A stretch of DNA of 64,000 bases. Origin: Pseudomonadota bacterium (GTDB lineage: Bacteria; Pseudomonadota; Gammaproteobacteria; Burkholderiales; Rhodocyclaceae). Location: NCBI GenBank assembly GCA_018241665.1, contig JAFEDK010000005.1, forward strand, positions 124,001-188,000, given 5' to 3'. Both the position numbers and the translations under genes were made by a program. Shown here one piece after another: positions 26,237-35,863 of the stretch (positions within the stretch are counted from its first letter, which is position 1; each line of letters opens with the position of its first letter). A model generated the notes under the pieces. It saw only the letters and a list, made by a program, of their open reading frames with translations. It was not told the DNA's origin and made no database searches.

Positions 26237-27278
26237 AAATGAATTGCTGAAGGCAGCAAACTTTTCCCCCCTGTCCCTGCAGCTTCCCGATGCCTGGTGC
26301 GGACATCTCCCGTTTGCGGCCTGGCTCATCAAGAGCTTTAAGCCTAAGACCTTCGTCGAGCTCGGCACTCACACCGGAAACTCTTTTTTTGCGTTCTGCC
26401 AGGCAGCAATCGAAAGCCAACTCGCTACAAAATGCTACGCCGTTGATACATGGCAGGGAGACGAGCACGCTGGCGTGTATGGAGATGAGATTTTTCATCA
26501 AGTAAGTACCCATCATCAAGAGCATTACTCAGGCTTCGCGCGCCTGATGCGGATGACTTTCGATGAGGCCACCTCTTATTTCTCGGACGCGTCAATCGAT
26601 CTGTTACATATAGACGGGCTACATACCTATGAGGCCGTAAAGCACGACTTTGAGAATTGGCTCCCAAAGTTGGCACCGGGTTCGATCGTACTGTTTCACG
26701 ACACCAACGTACGCGAACGGGATTTTGGGGTATGGAAACTTTGGGCTGAACTGCAAAGCGCCTACCCAAACAATCTAGAGTTCACGCACTCCAATGGCCT
26801 TGGGGTACTCCAACTCAACAACGCCCCGGAAGGAAAAAGGCTATCTTGGCTGGGGCCCGACTACCAGGGGCGGAGGCAACTGGCTGACTACTTTTCCGCC
26901 CTGGGCGCCAAACAAGTAGATCGCCTTAGCCTGGAGCAACAAAAAATTCAAACCGCATATTTTCGCCAATCCGCGGCCGAACTCGAACAGCAGCTCACGA
27001 CCGTTCATCAAACGATAAGCGAGAAAGATGCATACCTCAAGACACTTGAGGATGCGTTCCGCGCAAAGAGCCAATATCTTAGCGAACTGGAGCAGCGCTT
27101 TCATAAATTGGAAGCTGAAGCCAGGGAGGCAATCCAAGCAAAAAGCAATCAGCTTTTAGAACTGGAAAGCACTCTCAGACAACAAGCCGACAATCTAGAA
27201 CAGCTCAAAAGGGAAATTAAAAATCCCTTGTTACTCATCAAACGTAAAATTGTTCAGTCCCTGGCTCCCAAGTCGTAA
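26223..27278 (+). CDS. SAM-dependent methyltransferase with C-terminal coiled coil
   Basis: A 351-residue protein. Residues about 35-200 form a class I methyltransferase fold (TFVELGTHTGNSFFAF, then DLLHIDGLHTYEAVKHDFENW and LFHDTNVRERDFGV). Residues about 235-330 are a heptad-rich coiled coil (SELEQRFHKLEAEAREA). Start is GTG, overlapping wzt by 14 bases, so the genes are coupled. A methyltransferase with a coiled coil beside Wzt fits chain-length-controlling terminal methylation of an ABC-exported glycan, as in WbdD systems. That is inference: WbdD also has a kinase domain, which is absent here. Confidence 0.8.
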   Translation: MSGFENELLKAANFSPLSLQLPDAWCGHLPFAAWLIKSFKPKTFVELGTHTGNSFFAFCQAAIESQLATKCYAVDTWQGDEHAGVYGDEIFHQVSTHHQEHYSGFARLMRMTFDEATSYFSDASIDLLHIDGLHTYEAVKHDFENWLPKLAPGSIVLFHDTNVRERDFGVWKLWAELQSAYPNNLEFTHSNGLGVLQLNNAPEGKRLSWLGPDYQGRRQLADYFSALGAKQVDRLSLEQQKIQTAYFRQSAAELEQQLTTVHQTISEKDAYLKTLEDAFRAKSQYLSELEQRFHKLEAEAREAIQAKSNQLLELESTLRQQADNLEQLKREIKNPLLLIKRKIVQSLAPKS

Positions 27279-27312
27279 CGACAACGAGTAAAAGAGACCT
27301 TGGAGTAGTTGC

Positions 27313-28929
27313 ATGGAAACTAAAGGCATTCAGGTAATCGAAGGCAAGCAGGGGCGTATCCAGTATCGAAAGCCGATCTCGATCTCAACGGAGAACCTTG
27401 AGGCAGACAATGGCTACTGCAGAGCACAAGGCGAGAACGGCATCATTGACATTGACTTCGGGCCATCCACCTCTAACCAAAAGCTGATTGTCCATTTTGG
27501 CCTTTCTTCGGAGCGCGCCATCGTTGAACTCCGGTTCTATGGTCCAGAAAACCACACTCCGCAACGACAGCTTCAGCTCCGTGCACCTCATGGGCAGTTG
27601 GTTGAATATGTCGGAAAATCGTTTTCCAGGCTTGTTGTCGCCATAGCGCCCGGCTTTCCCGTCAGCATTACGTCAATTGGCTGCTGCGAAGTTTCGGGCC
27701 TTGAAACCATAGTTGCCACTCGCCACCCCCAACTACTGCGGAGCGCGCAGCAAGTAAAAGCCAGTGCAACCCTGGCTCGCCGAACGATTGCTTTTGCGCA
27801 GCGCCATGGCGTCGGAAAAGTCTTCTTCAATCGATTCCGGGAGCGCCTCCAAAACGCTTCTCCGCGTGAACTCAAGGTGGGGGCGGCCCACGACGACCTG
27901 AAGGACCCGGCACGAGACGTTTTTGGCTACAGCAGCCTATCGGGCCCCGGCAACACATTGCGGTCAGTGGCCATTGGAACGTCCTCCAAGGGCAATTTTT
28001 TCATGACGGAAATCTCACGCCTCCTGGGCTGCGGCTTTTCCGAATTGGGCCTAACGGTCGAGTATTTTGACGAAACATCTCCGCCCGCCCCCAACAAGTA
28101 TGACGCAGCAATTATCGTTGCTCCTCACGAGTTCTTCGTTATTGATTGCCCATCCACAACCTTTGAGATCCTGCGCCAGAATAGTCGTTTGTTGATGCTC
28201 AACACCGAGCAGCCACAGACCACTTGGTTTGCCAAGGCACTCCGATACCTGAAGAAGGCTGACGTGGTTCTCGACATGAACTATCAGTCCGCCATTCAAC
28301 TCAGGTACAACGGAATACCCGCGCTGTTCGTTCCGCTGGGCCACTCCCCACTTTATCAGGAACAATTCTCGAACAAGCCCCTGCGCAGATCACGTCCGCT
28401 CCTCAGCCTTTCTCAAGACCTCCTGAACGAGACCCCGATATCTTTTTCCGAGCGGCCGATCGACATTTTGTTCGTTGGCACAGAGTCAGAGCGACGTAAG
28501 GATTTTTTTGCGCGGAATGCGGAGTTTTTTGCCAGCCGCGAATGCTTTATCTACATCCCGAGCGGCAGCGATCCTTTTCATGCGGACGCGCCAGCAACCA
28601 TAGACTTCGGACAAATGATCGGCTTGGCGCAAAGATCAAAAATTATTCTAAACATTCATCGGGACCCGAATCGCTATCTTGAGTGGCAGCGGGTGGTAAA
28701 TATCGGCGTATTCTCCGGGGCAGCCGTCTTATCCGAGACCTGCGAAGGAAACCCTGAACTCGTCCCAGGCTTGCATTACTTCGACTCCCCCCTGGAAGAG
28801 ATGATCGACCTTTGCGAACAACTGCTCTCGAATGTGGAGAAAACAGGTAGGTTTGCAGAGCGGGCGTCCAAGCTGCTTGCCCAAGCCACGTCGATGAAGA
28901 CCACGCTAAAAAAGCTCACACTGGAGTAA
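27313..28929 (+). CDS. CgeB-like glycosyltransferase with an unassigned N-terminal domain
   Basis: A 538-residue protein. The C-terminal half (about 220-530) resembles GT-B enzymes of the CgeB/DUF3880 type: YDAAIIVAPHEFF, LMLNTEQPQTTWF, IDILFVGTESERRKDF and VNIGVFSGAAVLSETCEGNPEL. The first about 130 residues are beta-rich and I could not assign them; they may bind sugar. It lies 34 bases after the methyltransferase and 7 bases before another glycosyltransferase, so it is part of the glycan operon. Donor and acceptor are unknown. Confidence 0.75.
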   Translation: METKGIQVIEGKQGRIQYRKPISISTENLEADNGYCRAQGENGIIDIDFGPSTSNQKLIVHFGLSSERAIVELRFYGPENHTPQRQLQLRAPHGQLVEYVGKSFSRLVVAIAPGFPVSITSIGCCEVSGLETIVATRHPQLLRSAQQVKASATLARRTIAFAQRHGVGKVFFNRFRERLQNASPRELKVGAAHDDLKDPARDVFGYSSLSGPGNTLRSVAIGTSSKGNFFMTEISRLLGCGFSELGLTVEYFDETSPPAPNKYDAAIIVAPHEFFVIDCPSTTFEILRQNSRLLMLNTEQPQTTWFAKALRYLKKADVVLDMNYQSAIQLRYNGIPALFVPLGHSPLYQEQFSNKPLRRSRPLLSLSQDLLNETPISFSERPIDILFVGTESERRKDFFARNAEFFASRECFIYIPSGSDPFHADAPATIDFGQMIGLAQRSKIILNIHRDPNRYLEWQRVVNIGVFSGAAVLSETCEGNPELVPGLHYFDSPLEEMIDLCEQLLSNVEKTGRFAERASKLLAQATSMKTTLKKLTLE

Positions 28930-28936
28930 GTTCAAC

Positions 28937-29719
28937 ATGGCTATTCATCCGGAAGCATTCGAGGTCTTGTTCTCCAGTGAAAACGCGTGGTCCTCACAAG
29001 CATCAATCACTGTTGCAATCACATGCTACAAGTATGGAAAGGTGTGTCTTGAAGCCCTTGACTCGCTCAAAAGGCAGACAGAGCCTGTCATCAATATTAT
29101 TGTTATCGACGACAAGTCCCCTGATGACTCAGTGGAACAAATCCTTCCTTGGTTCGTGGAACATGCCGAGAGCAGTAAGTTCGGCAGCCTGTCCTTGATT
29201 CGTCACTGCAACAACAGCGGTCTATCAAAGGCACGTAATACGGTCGTATCGCAGGTCAAGACACCTTACACCTTTGTGCTTGATGCAGATAATCTCGTTT
29301 ACCCCCGTGCACTATCTGTATTGAGGCAAGCCATCGAGAACTCTGGCTGTGCGATGGCATATTCATTGATCGAGGTGTTCGGAGGAAAAAGCGACATCTT
29401 CGATAACTCTGTCTGGATCCCAGAGAAATTTTCGAAAGGCAATTACATCGACGCAATGGCACTCATCAGGACCTCTGTTCTGCATGAACTGGACGGCTAT
29501 CGCGTAATGCCAAACAAATTTGGCTGGGAGGATTACGATTTCTGGTGCAAGATGGTCGATCACGACCTGACCGGTTGCCACGTCCCCCAGATACTTTGTC
29601 GCTATCGCTCGCACCCCACCTCTATGGTGAATACCGAGACTTACGAATTTGTCAAAAACAAGCTCAACCAAATAAAGCAGGACTTCGAAAAGCATCACAA
29701 AATGAAGTTCACGTTTTGA
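28937..29719 (+). CDS. Family 2 glycosyltransferase
   Basis: A 260-residue GT-A enzyme. It shows ITVAITCYKYGKVCLEALDSL at the start of the nucleotide-binding fold, VIDDKSPDDS, the DXD-type metal motif in FVLDADNLV, and GWEDYDFWCKMV (the ED motif of GT2 enzymes). There is no membrane segment, so it acts on the cytoplasmic face on a lipid-linked glycan. It sits within the plus-strand glycan operon. Confidence 0.88.
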   Translation: MAIHPEAFEVLFSSENAWSSQASITVAITCYKYGKVCLEALDSLKRQTEPVINIIVIDDKSPDDSVEQILPWFVEHAESSKFGSLSLIRHCNNSGLSKARNTVVSQVKTPYTFVLDADNLVYPRALSVLRQAIENSGCAMAYSLIEVFGGKSDIFDNSVWIPEKFSKGNYIDAMALIRTSVLHELDGYRVMPNKFGWEDYDFWCKMVDHDLTGCHVPQILCRYRSHPTSMVNTETYEFVKNKLNQIKQDFEKHHKMKFTF

Positions 29720-29772
29720 ACGTACCGACCGCAACATACACAGAATCAAAACCAGAACAGCATTTTCATAGA

Positions 29773-30723
29773 ATGTTCGCTCAAGCCCAGAGCAGGCCGG
29801 AGGCTGGCTCAAACGTCTGCGCAATAGCAGTCACCTATCACCCGGATATCGAGGTTTTCCAGCGCCTGACTCAAGCGGTCATTCATCAGGTGAGGATCTT
29901 GGTGATCGTCGACAATGGCAGCAACGCATCGGCGCTGGAGTCGCTGCGCGATTTGGCTGCGTCAGACAGCAGGATTGTCCTGATTGAGTTGGGTAGCAAC
30001 CTTGGTTTGGGAGCCGCCCACAACGCGGGCATAGAGATCTGCCGCAGTCGGGGGTGTCCATACATACTGCTACTGGATCAGGACAGTGAGCCTGCCAGCG
30101 ACATGGTGGCGCAATTACTTTTCGCACATCAGGATCTCAGCCAGACAAAGAGGATTGCCGCCGTAGGCCCGCGCTATGTGGATCCGACATCTCAGCATTG
30201 GTCGCGCTTCGTGCGTTTCGGACTATTACGTTTTCAGAGCATTCCATGCAGCGAAACAAATAGCATGCCGGCCGCGGATTTCTTAATTTCGTCAGGCTCA
30301 CTCATTTCCATTGCAGCCCTCGATACAATCGGTCGGATGGATGAGGCTTTATTTGTTGATCACATCGATACCGAATGGTGCCTTCGCGCCAGGCAACATG
30401 GATGGCACATTCACGGCGTCTGTGCAGCAACCATGTACCACAGCCTGGGAGATGACGGCATTCACATCAAATTACTCCGTTCGCGGCGTATCGCGGTCCA
30501 CTCCCCATTACGGCATTATTATGTTTATCGCAACAGCATTGCATTGATGCTTCGCCCATATGTTCCGATCAAATGGCGCATCAACGATGGCTACCGCCTT
30601 CTAGGCATGCTGGTCATTTTCATGCTGCTGGCACCACGACGTATTGAACGGCTGGGAAATATTCTGCTCGGGCTCTATCACGGTTTCCGTGGACGTTTAG
30701 GTCCGAAAAATTCAGGCACCTAG
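29773..30723 (+). CDS. Family 2 glycosyltransferase, rhamnosyltransferase-like
   Basis: A protein of about 316 residues with the start AIAVTYHPD, DNGSN, LGSNLGLGAAHNAGI and LLLDQDSEP. FVDHIDTEWCLRA follows in the acceptor region. This set matches bacterial dTDP-rhamnosyltransferases (RfbF/WbbL-like). A hydrophobic C-terminal stretch may anchor it. The start is ambiguous: the ATG at 29773 lacks a ribosome site, and a TTG at 29716 would overlap the previous stop (TTGA). It is the last gene of the plus-strand run and converges with the epimerase at 30735. Confidence 0.82.
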   Translation: MFAQAQSRPEAGSNVCAIAVTYHPDIEVFQRLTQAVIHQVRILVIVDNGSNASALESLRDLAASDSRIVLIELGSNLGLGAAHNAGIEICRSRGCPYILLLDQDSEPASDMVAQLLFAHQDLSQTKRIAAVGPRYVDPTSQHWSRFVRFGLLRFQSIPCSETNSMPAADFLISSGSLISIAALDTIGRMDEALFVDHIDTEWCLRARQHGWHIHGVCAATMYHSLGDDGIHIKLLRSRRIAVHSPLRHYYVYRNSIALMLRPYVPIKWRINDGYRLLGMLVIFMLLAPRRIERLGNILLGLYHGFRGRLGPKNSGT

Positions 30724-30734
30724 TCTTTTTGGAA

Positions 30735-31700
30735 CTACACTTTGGCGCGAAGCAAAATCTCCAAACCTTTTTTCAGACTTATCTCCGCTCTCCAGCCCAG
30801 CTCCTCGTGTATCCGCTCTGGCGAGTAACAAGCAGAACCAAGGAGTCGTGACAGCGCCTCACTATCCAACGGCACACGACGATTGATGATGGACTCAACT
30901 CCATCACCAAGTCGCGCCAAGCTTTGAAGTAAGGCCTGCGGGCATGTCCAAGCAACTGCAGGAAGACTTGCTGCTGCTCTAATCGCGTTGTACAAGTCGC
31001 GACCCGATACCGCTGCGCGATGAGCCACGATATAGGTCCTCCCCGCCGCGCGTGGATCCACCGCGACCAAACGCATCGCAGCAATAAGGTCATCGACGTG
31101 TACGAAAGAGCGACGGTTACCGGTTTCCGGCAAGGGGGGGAAGAGTCCGCGGCGAACCAATGCAACCATTCTCTCCAGGTTTCCACGGCCACCACCAAAA
31201 ACCATTACCGGACGCAGATTGATAATACGCATCTTGTAGTGGTTGCCAATTTCCAGAATGGCGCTCTCCGCAGCACGTTTGGCACGTCCGTAATCGGTAT
31301 CAGGAGGATATGGCCAGTCTTCCGAGACGCATTCATCACCGGGATCGCCCATTGCTTTCACGCTGGACAAAAAGACAAACACTTTTGCGCCCGCGCGCCC
31401 AGCAGCCTCAGCAAGCGTGCATGTGCCTTCGAAGTTCACCTGCCAATGATGTCTGGCCGCGGCAGCGCCACGAGCACTGAAAGCATGGGCATGGCCAGCG
31501 CAGTGAAAGATCGTATGGATTCCTTGGCATGCTGCCGTTACAGCATGCACGTCGGAGAGATCGGCCTGATGCTCGCTTGGATCAGCAGGCAAACCCCGCG
31601 TCATAACCGTAGGCTGCTCCCCATCGGCCTTCAGCGCAGAAACCAGCCGACTTCCGATGAAACCCCGCCCGCCGGTCACCAGGATGGTCGCTTGGCTCAA
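30735..31700 (-). CDS. NAD-dependent sugar epimerase/dehydratase
   Basis: A 321-residue extended short-chain dehydrogenase with the NAD motif VTGGRGFIGSRL, the segment FLSSVKAMG supplying the catalytic Ser, and the YGRAKRAAE catalytic Tyr-Lys pair. It resembles nucleotide-sugar epimerases and reductases of O-antigen clusters (WbpV or GalE-like). The start is TTG overlapping the upstream stop (TTGA), with GGGAG seven bases before it. It is the last gene of the minus-strand set that starts at 34393. Confidence 0.82.
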   Translation of the reverse strand: MSQATILVTGGRGFIGSRLVSALKADGEQPTVMTRGLPADPSEHQADLSDVHAVTAACQGIHTIFHCAGHAHAFSARGAAAARHHWQVNFEGTCTLAEAAGRAGAKVFVFLSSVKAMGDPGDECVSEDWPYPPDTDYGRAKRAAESAILEIGNHYKMRIINLRPVMVFGGGRGNLERMVALVRRGLFPPLPETGNRRSFVHVDDLIAAMRLVAVDPRAAGRTYIVAHRAAVSGRDLYNAIRAAASLPAVAWTCPQALLQSLARLGDGVESIINRRVPLDSEALSRLLGSACYSPERIHEELGWRAEISLKKGLEILLRAKV

Positions 31701-32593
31701 AACATCTCCCGCCGCCGCAGATACGTCGCAAAACGCGGCACTCCCGCCGCGGTCAGGTCACGGTAACGATAGGTGATGACGCTGCCGACCGGCGGCGGAT
31801 TGCGGCGCTCCTCATCGGTAAAGCCGCTGCCGATCTGGAAATGCACGCCGGCCGGCGTTTCCACCCGCAGCGCCCCCAGCATGCCGGTCAGCCGGCCCCG
31901 TCCGGGCAGATGGGCAATGACCCGCGCTTCCGCGTCGAGTTGCGGCTTGAGCTTGAGGAGCACGTCGCTGCGCCCGGTCGCGTAAGGCGCATCGGCCCGG
32001 TGCAGCATCAGCCCCTCGCCGCCGTCGCGGACCACCGCGGCCAGGCGGGCCTCCAGCCCGGCCCGGTCGGCCACCCGGAACTGCTCCACCGCGGCCAGCC
32101 AGGGCACCGCTGCCCGGGCCACGATGGCGCGCAGGCGCTCCAGGCGCTGGGTGAAGTCACCTTCACCGCCCGGCAGCTCGAAGACCATGAAACGCACCCG
32201 GCGCCATTCCTCATCCACCGGCTGCAGACGACGCACCGTACCCGACAGCTGCTCGAAACGGCCGCGACCGATCCACAGCTCGCCATCCAGCGGCTCCGGC
32301 GGCAAGCCGGCCAGGAACCAGGCCGGCGCAGCCACCTCGCGCCCGCTGCGGAAACGCAGACGCTGGCCATCCCACAGCGCGCGGGCACCGTCCAGTTTTT
32401 CGCTGACCCAGTAGCGCTCGACTGCCACGTTGCCCCGCAGCACTTCGGCGAGCAGCAAGGGCGGCGCGACCGGCGCGTCAGCCGAAACAAAGGGATGGGC
32501 GAGCAGCACCGCCGCCCCCAGCAGTAAATTGCGCCGCTGCCGCGAAACCGCGCTCAAATCCAGCGCCAGCCGTGAAGTTGGAAGAATCGCCAT
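31697..32593 (-). CDS. ligE: Periplasmic-type ATP-dependent DNA ligase (Lig E)
   Basis: A 298-residue minimal ATP-dependent DNA ligase. The adenylation motif is SEKLDGARALW (Lys is the AMP acceptor), followed by LDGELWIGRGRF (motif III), GEGLMLHR (motif IV) and LLKLKPQLDAEA (motif V), then a short OB-fold domain. The N-terminus is a secretion signal (LLLGAAVLLAHPFVSA), as in Lig E enzymes proposed to act on extracellular or incoming DNA. The gene overlaps the end of the upstream glycosyltransferase by 40 bases and the epimerase start by four, so it is embedded in a glycan operon. Confidence 0.88.
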   Translation of the reverse strand: MAILPTSRLALDLSAVSRQRRNLLLGAAVLLAHPFVSADAPVAPPLLLAEVLRGNVAVERYWVSEKLDGARALWDGQRLRFRSGREVAAPAWFLAGLPPEPLDGELWIGRGRFEQLSGTVRRLQPVDEEWRRVRFMVFELPGGEGDFTQRLERLRAIVARAAVPWLAAVEQFRVADRAGLEARLAAVVRDGGEGLMLHRADAPYATGRSDVLLKLKPQLDAEARVIAHLPGRGRLTGMLGALRVETPAGVHFQIGSGFTDEERRNPPPVGSVITYRYRDLTAAGVPRFATYLRRREMF

Positions 32594-33348
32594 GCCGACC
32601 GTACGAAGAGTTGGATGTGGTGCCGCCCCTTACGGGCGGCATGGCCTCCATGATGCACGATCCGCACCGCCGGCACATATGCAATTTTCATCAACCGGGC
32701 CAGCCGCAGGCTGAGGTCGAAATCCTCGAAGTACAGGAAGTAGCGCGGATCGAAGCCGCCGATCCGGCGCAGCCCTTCGCCGCGCACGAACATGCAGCAG
32801 CCGCTGGCGATCGGCGGATCCCACACCACCTGTTCGCCGATCAGGTCACGCATCTCGTAGCGCGCCAGGCGGTCGTCACAGGCCCGTTTCAGCCAGCCCG
32901 GCGCAAAACCGCGCAGGAACAGATCCCACACCGCCGGCGGGCGCTTGCACAGATACTGCACGCGACCGTCGTCCCAGCGCGCCGCCGGGGCCAGCAGGCC
33001 GCATTCCGGGTGGGCCCCGAGGAAGGCCAGCGCCTCGGCCAGCGCGTCCACCGCCAGTTCGACATCCGGATTGAGGATCAGATGGATATCGCCTACCTGA
33101 TCGAGGCACAGGTTGTGGCCAGCCCCGAAGCCGGGATTGCCATGGCCGCGATAGACGCGGAGCGGCCAATCCTGCGGGATATCCAGCGCCGCCAACGCGG
33201 CCTCGCTGCCGCCGTTGTCGATGAGGAACAGGCTCGGCACCACGTCCGCCCGGCGGGCCGCCTCCCGCAGCGAGGCGAGCGTGGCCCGGAGTAAATCAAC
33301 CTCCGGGTGGTACAAGACGATCGCCACCGACAGGCGCCCCACCGGCAT
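32554..33348 (-). CDS. Family 2 glycosyltransferase
   Basis: A GT-A enzyme of about 264 residues. It begins LSVAIVLYHPEVDLL, with IDNGG, GNPGFGAGHNLCL, the metal motif LILNPDVEL, and FLYFEDFDLSLRL. The pattern is that of rhamnosyl- or N-acetylglucosaminyl-type GT2 proteins. The ATG at 33348 was chosen; a TTG at 33384 with AAGGTC upstream, directly after the stop of the epimerase gene, is an equally plausible start. The 3' end overlaps ligE by 40 bases. Confidence 0.85.
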   Translation of the reverse strand: MPVGRLSVAIVLYHPEVDLLRATLASLREAARRADVVPSLFLIDNGGSEAALAALDIPQDWPLRVYRGHGNPGFGAGHNLCLDQVGDIHLILNPDVELAVDALAEALAFLGAHPECGLLAPAARWDDGRVQYLCKRPPAVWDLFLRGFAPGWLKRACDDRLARYEMRDLIGEQVVWDPPIASGCCMFVRGEGLRRIGGFDPRYFLYFEDFDLSLRLARLMKIAYVPAVRIVHHGGHAARKGRHHIQLFVRSAWRFFQLHGWRWI

Positions 33349-33385
33349 CCCGGTGCCTGCCAACGCCTCGAGCTTGCCGTTCAAA

Positions 33386-34393
33386 TCAGACCTTGTAGTA
33401 GGAGCGGTACCACTCGACGAAGCGGCCGACGCCCACCGGTACCGGCGTGGCCGGCGCGAAGCCGGTCCAGGCGTTGAGTTCGTCGGTGTTGGCGTAGGTG
33501 GCCGGTACGTCGCCGTCCTGCAGCGGCAGGAAGTTCTTCTCGGCCTTCTTGCCGAGAGCATCTTCGATGGCCTCGACGAAGGTCATCAGCTCGACAGGGT
33601 CGTTGTTGCCGATGTTGAAGACCCGGTACGGCACGTTGCTGCGGCCCGGATCGGGCTGGTCGGCGTTGTAGGCCGGGTCAGCGGCAGCGGTGTGGTCGAG
33701 GGTCTTGATCACGCCCTGCACGATGTCGTCGATGTAGGTGAAATCGCGCTTCATCTTGCCGTGGTTGAACACGTCGATGGCGCGCCCTTCGAGGATCGCC
33801 TTGGTGAACAGGAACAGGGCCATGTCGGGCCGGCCCCACGGGCCATACACCGTAAAGAAGCGCAGCCCGGTGGTGGGCAGACCATACAGGTGGCTGTAGG
33901 TGTGGGCCATCAGCTCGTTGGCCTTCTTGGTGGCGGCGTAGATGCTGACCGGGTGATCGACGCTGTCGTGCTCGGAGAACGGCATCCTGGTGTTGCCGCC
34001 ATACACGCTGGAGCTGCTGGCATACACCAGGTGCTGCACCTTGTTGTGGCGACAGCCTTCGAGGATGTTCATGAAACCGACCAGGTTGCTCTCCACGTAG
34101 GCGTGGGGATTGACCAGCGAGTAGCGCACGCCGGCCTGGGCCGCCAGGTGGATGACCCGGTCGAACTTCTCTTCGGCGAACAGCTTCTCCATGCCTTCCC
34201 GGTCGGCCACATCCAGCTTCACGAAGCGGAAGTTCTCGTGGGGGGTCAGGCGAGCGAGGCGGTCGTGCTTGAGCTGGACGTCGTAGTAGTCATTGAGGTT
34301 GTCGATGCCGACGACCTGGTCGCCACGGCCCAGCAGGACCTGGCTGGTGTGCATGCCGATGAAACCGGCGGCGCCGGTAACGAGGATTTTCAT
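33386..34393 (-). CDS. UDP-glucuronate 4-epimerase-like NAD-dependent epimerase
   Basis: A 335-residue nucleotide-sugar epimerase. It has [51 protein letters not shown], the catalytic YAATKKANE, and [15 protein letters not shown]. These segments are those of UDP-glucuronate 4-epimerases (CapI/LspL type), which make UDP-galacturonate for surface glycans. It starts a minus-strand operon and is divergent from waaA across a 190-base gap. Confidence 0.9.
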   Translation of the reverse strand: MKILVTGAAGFIGMHTSQVLLGRGDQVVGIDNLNDYYDVQLKHDRLARLTPHENFRFVKLDVADREGMEKLFAEEKFDRVIHLAAQAGVRYSLVNPHAYVESNLVGFMNILEGCRHNKVQHLVYASSSSVYGGNTRMPFSEHDSVDHPVSIYAATKKANELMAHTYSHLYGLPTTGLRFFTVYGPWGRPDMALFLFTKAILEGRAIDVFNHGKMKRDFTYIDDIVQGVIKTLDHTAAADPAYNADQPDPGRSNVPYRVFNIGNNDPVELMTFVEAIEDALGKKAEKNFLPLQDGDVPATYANTDELNAWTGFAPATPVPVGVGRFVEWYRSYYKV

Positions 34394-34582
34394 GGTTGCG
34401 GGAATGCCTGGGTAGTTGAAATCGGGGCCGGCCGACGACGCCAGAAAAAAGGACGCGCGAATAAATCAGCCAATAGTCCGGCATTTTCGCACGGCCACAT
34501 GGCAGGGTAAATCGGCGTCCTGCCCTATCCGTGCGTTCCGCTACGACTTTATACTGCCGCCTCCGCAAGACCATCGCGTCCC

Positions 34583-35860
34583 TTGATCCCTCGCCTCCTC
34601 TATACCGCCGTCTGGTACCTGGCCGCACCGCTGATCCTGCTGCGCCTGGCCTGGCGTGCACGTCGCCAACCCGAATACCTGCGCCACCTGGGCGAACGCA
34701 TCGGCCGCTACCGCACCCGCACCGCCGGCCCGCTGATCTGGCTGCACGCGGTATCGGTCGGCGAAACCCGCGCCTGCGCGCCGCTGCTGCGCGCCCTGCT
34801 CGACGCCTACCCGGAACACGGCGTGCTGCTGACCCACATGACGCCCACCGGCCGTGCCACCGCCGCCGAGCTGTTTGGCGAGCTGGCGCCACGGGTGCAG
34901 AGCGTCTATCTGCCCTACGACTTCCCGTGGGCGGTGCGGCGCTTCCTGCGCCGCTACCACCCGGACCTCGGCATCCTGATGGAAACCGAGCTGTGGCCCA
35001 ACCTGGTGGAAGCCTGCCGGCGCAGCGGCACGCCGCTGGCGATGGTCAACGCGCGCCTGTCGGAACGCTCCGCCCGCGGTTACCGACGCATAGGCCGGCT
35101 GGCCAGCGACGCCTTCGCCCACCTCACCCAGGTGGGCGCCCAGAGCGAGGGCGACCGCCGCCGGCTCGCCGGGCTCGGCGCCGCCACCGCGGCGGTCACT
35201 GGCAACATCAAGTTCGACATCGAGGCCCCGGCAGCCCTGCTGGAACTGAGCCAGCGCTTCCGCGCCGGCTTCGGCCAGCGCCGCGTGCTGCTCGCCGCCA
35301 GCACCCGCGAGGGCGAGGAAGGGCCGCAGCTGGAAGCCTTCGCACGGCTGGCGCCGCCGGATGCGTTGCTGGTGATCGTCCCGCGCCATCCGCAGCGCTT
35401 CGACGAGGTCGCCCGCCTGATCAAACGCAGCGGCCTCGCCATGCAGCGCCGCTCGGAAGACCGGTCGCTGGCCGCCGACACCCGCGTGTGGCTCGGCGAC
35501 TCGATGGGCGAGATGTACGCGTATTACGCCGCCGCCGACGTGGCGCTGATCGGCGGTTCGTGGGAAAAGCTCGGCGGGCAGAACCCCATCGAGGCCAGCG
35601 CGGTCGGCTGCCCGGTGATCGTCGGCCCGCACACCTTCAACTTCACGGCGGTCTGCGAGCAGGCCATCGAGGCCGGCGCCGCACTGCGCGCCGCCGACAT
35701 CGAAGCCGGGCTACGGGATGCCGTCAAACTCCTCGACGATGCACCGCGCCGCCAGGCCATCGGCGAGGCCGGGCGCGCCTTTGCCCGCGCCCACCGGGGC
35801 GCCACCGCACGCACGGTGGCGCTGCTGGCGCCCCTTATCGCGGCACGCCAGCGCCGCTGA
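34583..35860 (+). CDS. waaA: Kdo transferase
   Basis: A 425-residue inner-membrane-anchored GT-B enzyme that adds Kdo to lipid IVA in lipopolysaccharide assembly. An N-terminal helix (LLYTAVWYLAAPLILL) is followed by HAVSVGETRAC with the catalytic Glu, then YLPYDFPWAVRRFL, METELWPNL and NARLSERS. The C-terminal domain has GGSWEKLGGQNPIE. Start is TTG; no ATG fits, and the ribosome site is weak. It ends three bases before the convergent ubiA stop. Confidence 0.95.
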   Translation: MIPRLLYTAVWYLAAPLILLRLAWRARRQPEYLRHLGERIGRYRTRTAGPLIWLHAVSVGETRACAPLLRALLDAYPEHGVLLTHMTPTGRATAAELFGELAPRVQSVYLPYDFPWAVRRFLRRYHPDLGILMETELWPNLVEACRRSGTPLAMVNARLSERSARGYRRIGRLASDAFAHLTQVGAQSEGDRRRLAGLGAATAAVTGNIKFDIEAPAALLELSQRFRAGFGQRRVLLAASTREGEEGPQLEAFARLAPPDALLVIVPRHPQRFDEVARLIKRSGLAMQRRSEDRSLAADTRVWLGDSMGEMYAYYAAADVALIGGSWEKLGGQNPIEASAVGCPVIVGPHTFNFTAVCEQAIEAGAALRAADIEAGLRDAVKLLDDAPRRQAIGEAGRAFARAHRGATARTVALLAPLIAARQRR

Positions 35861-35863
35861 GGC

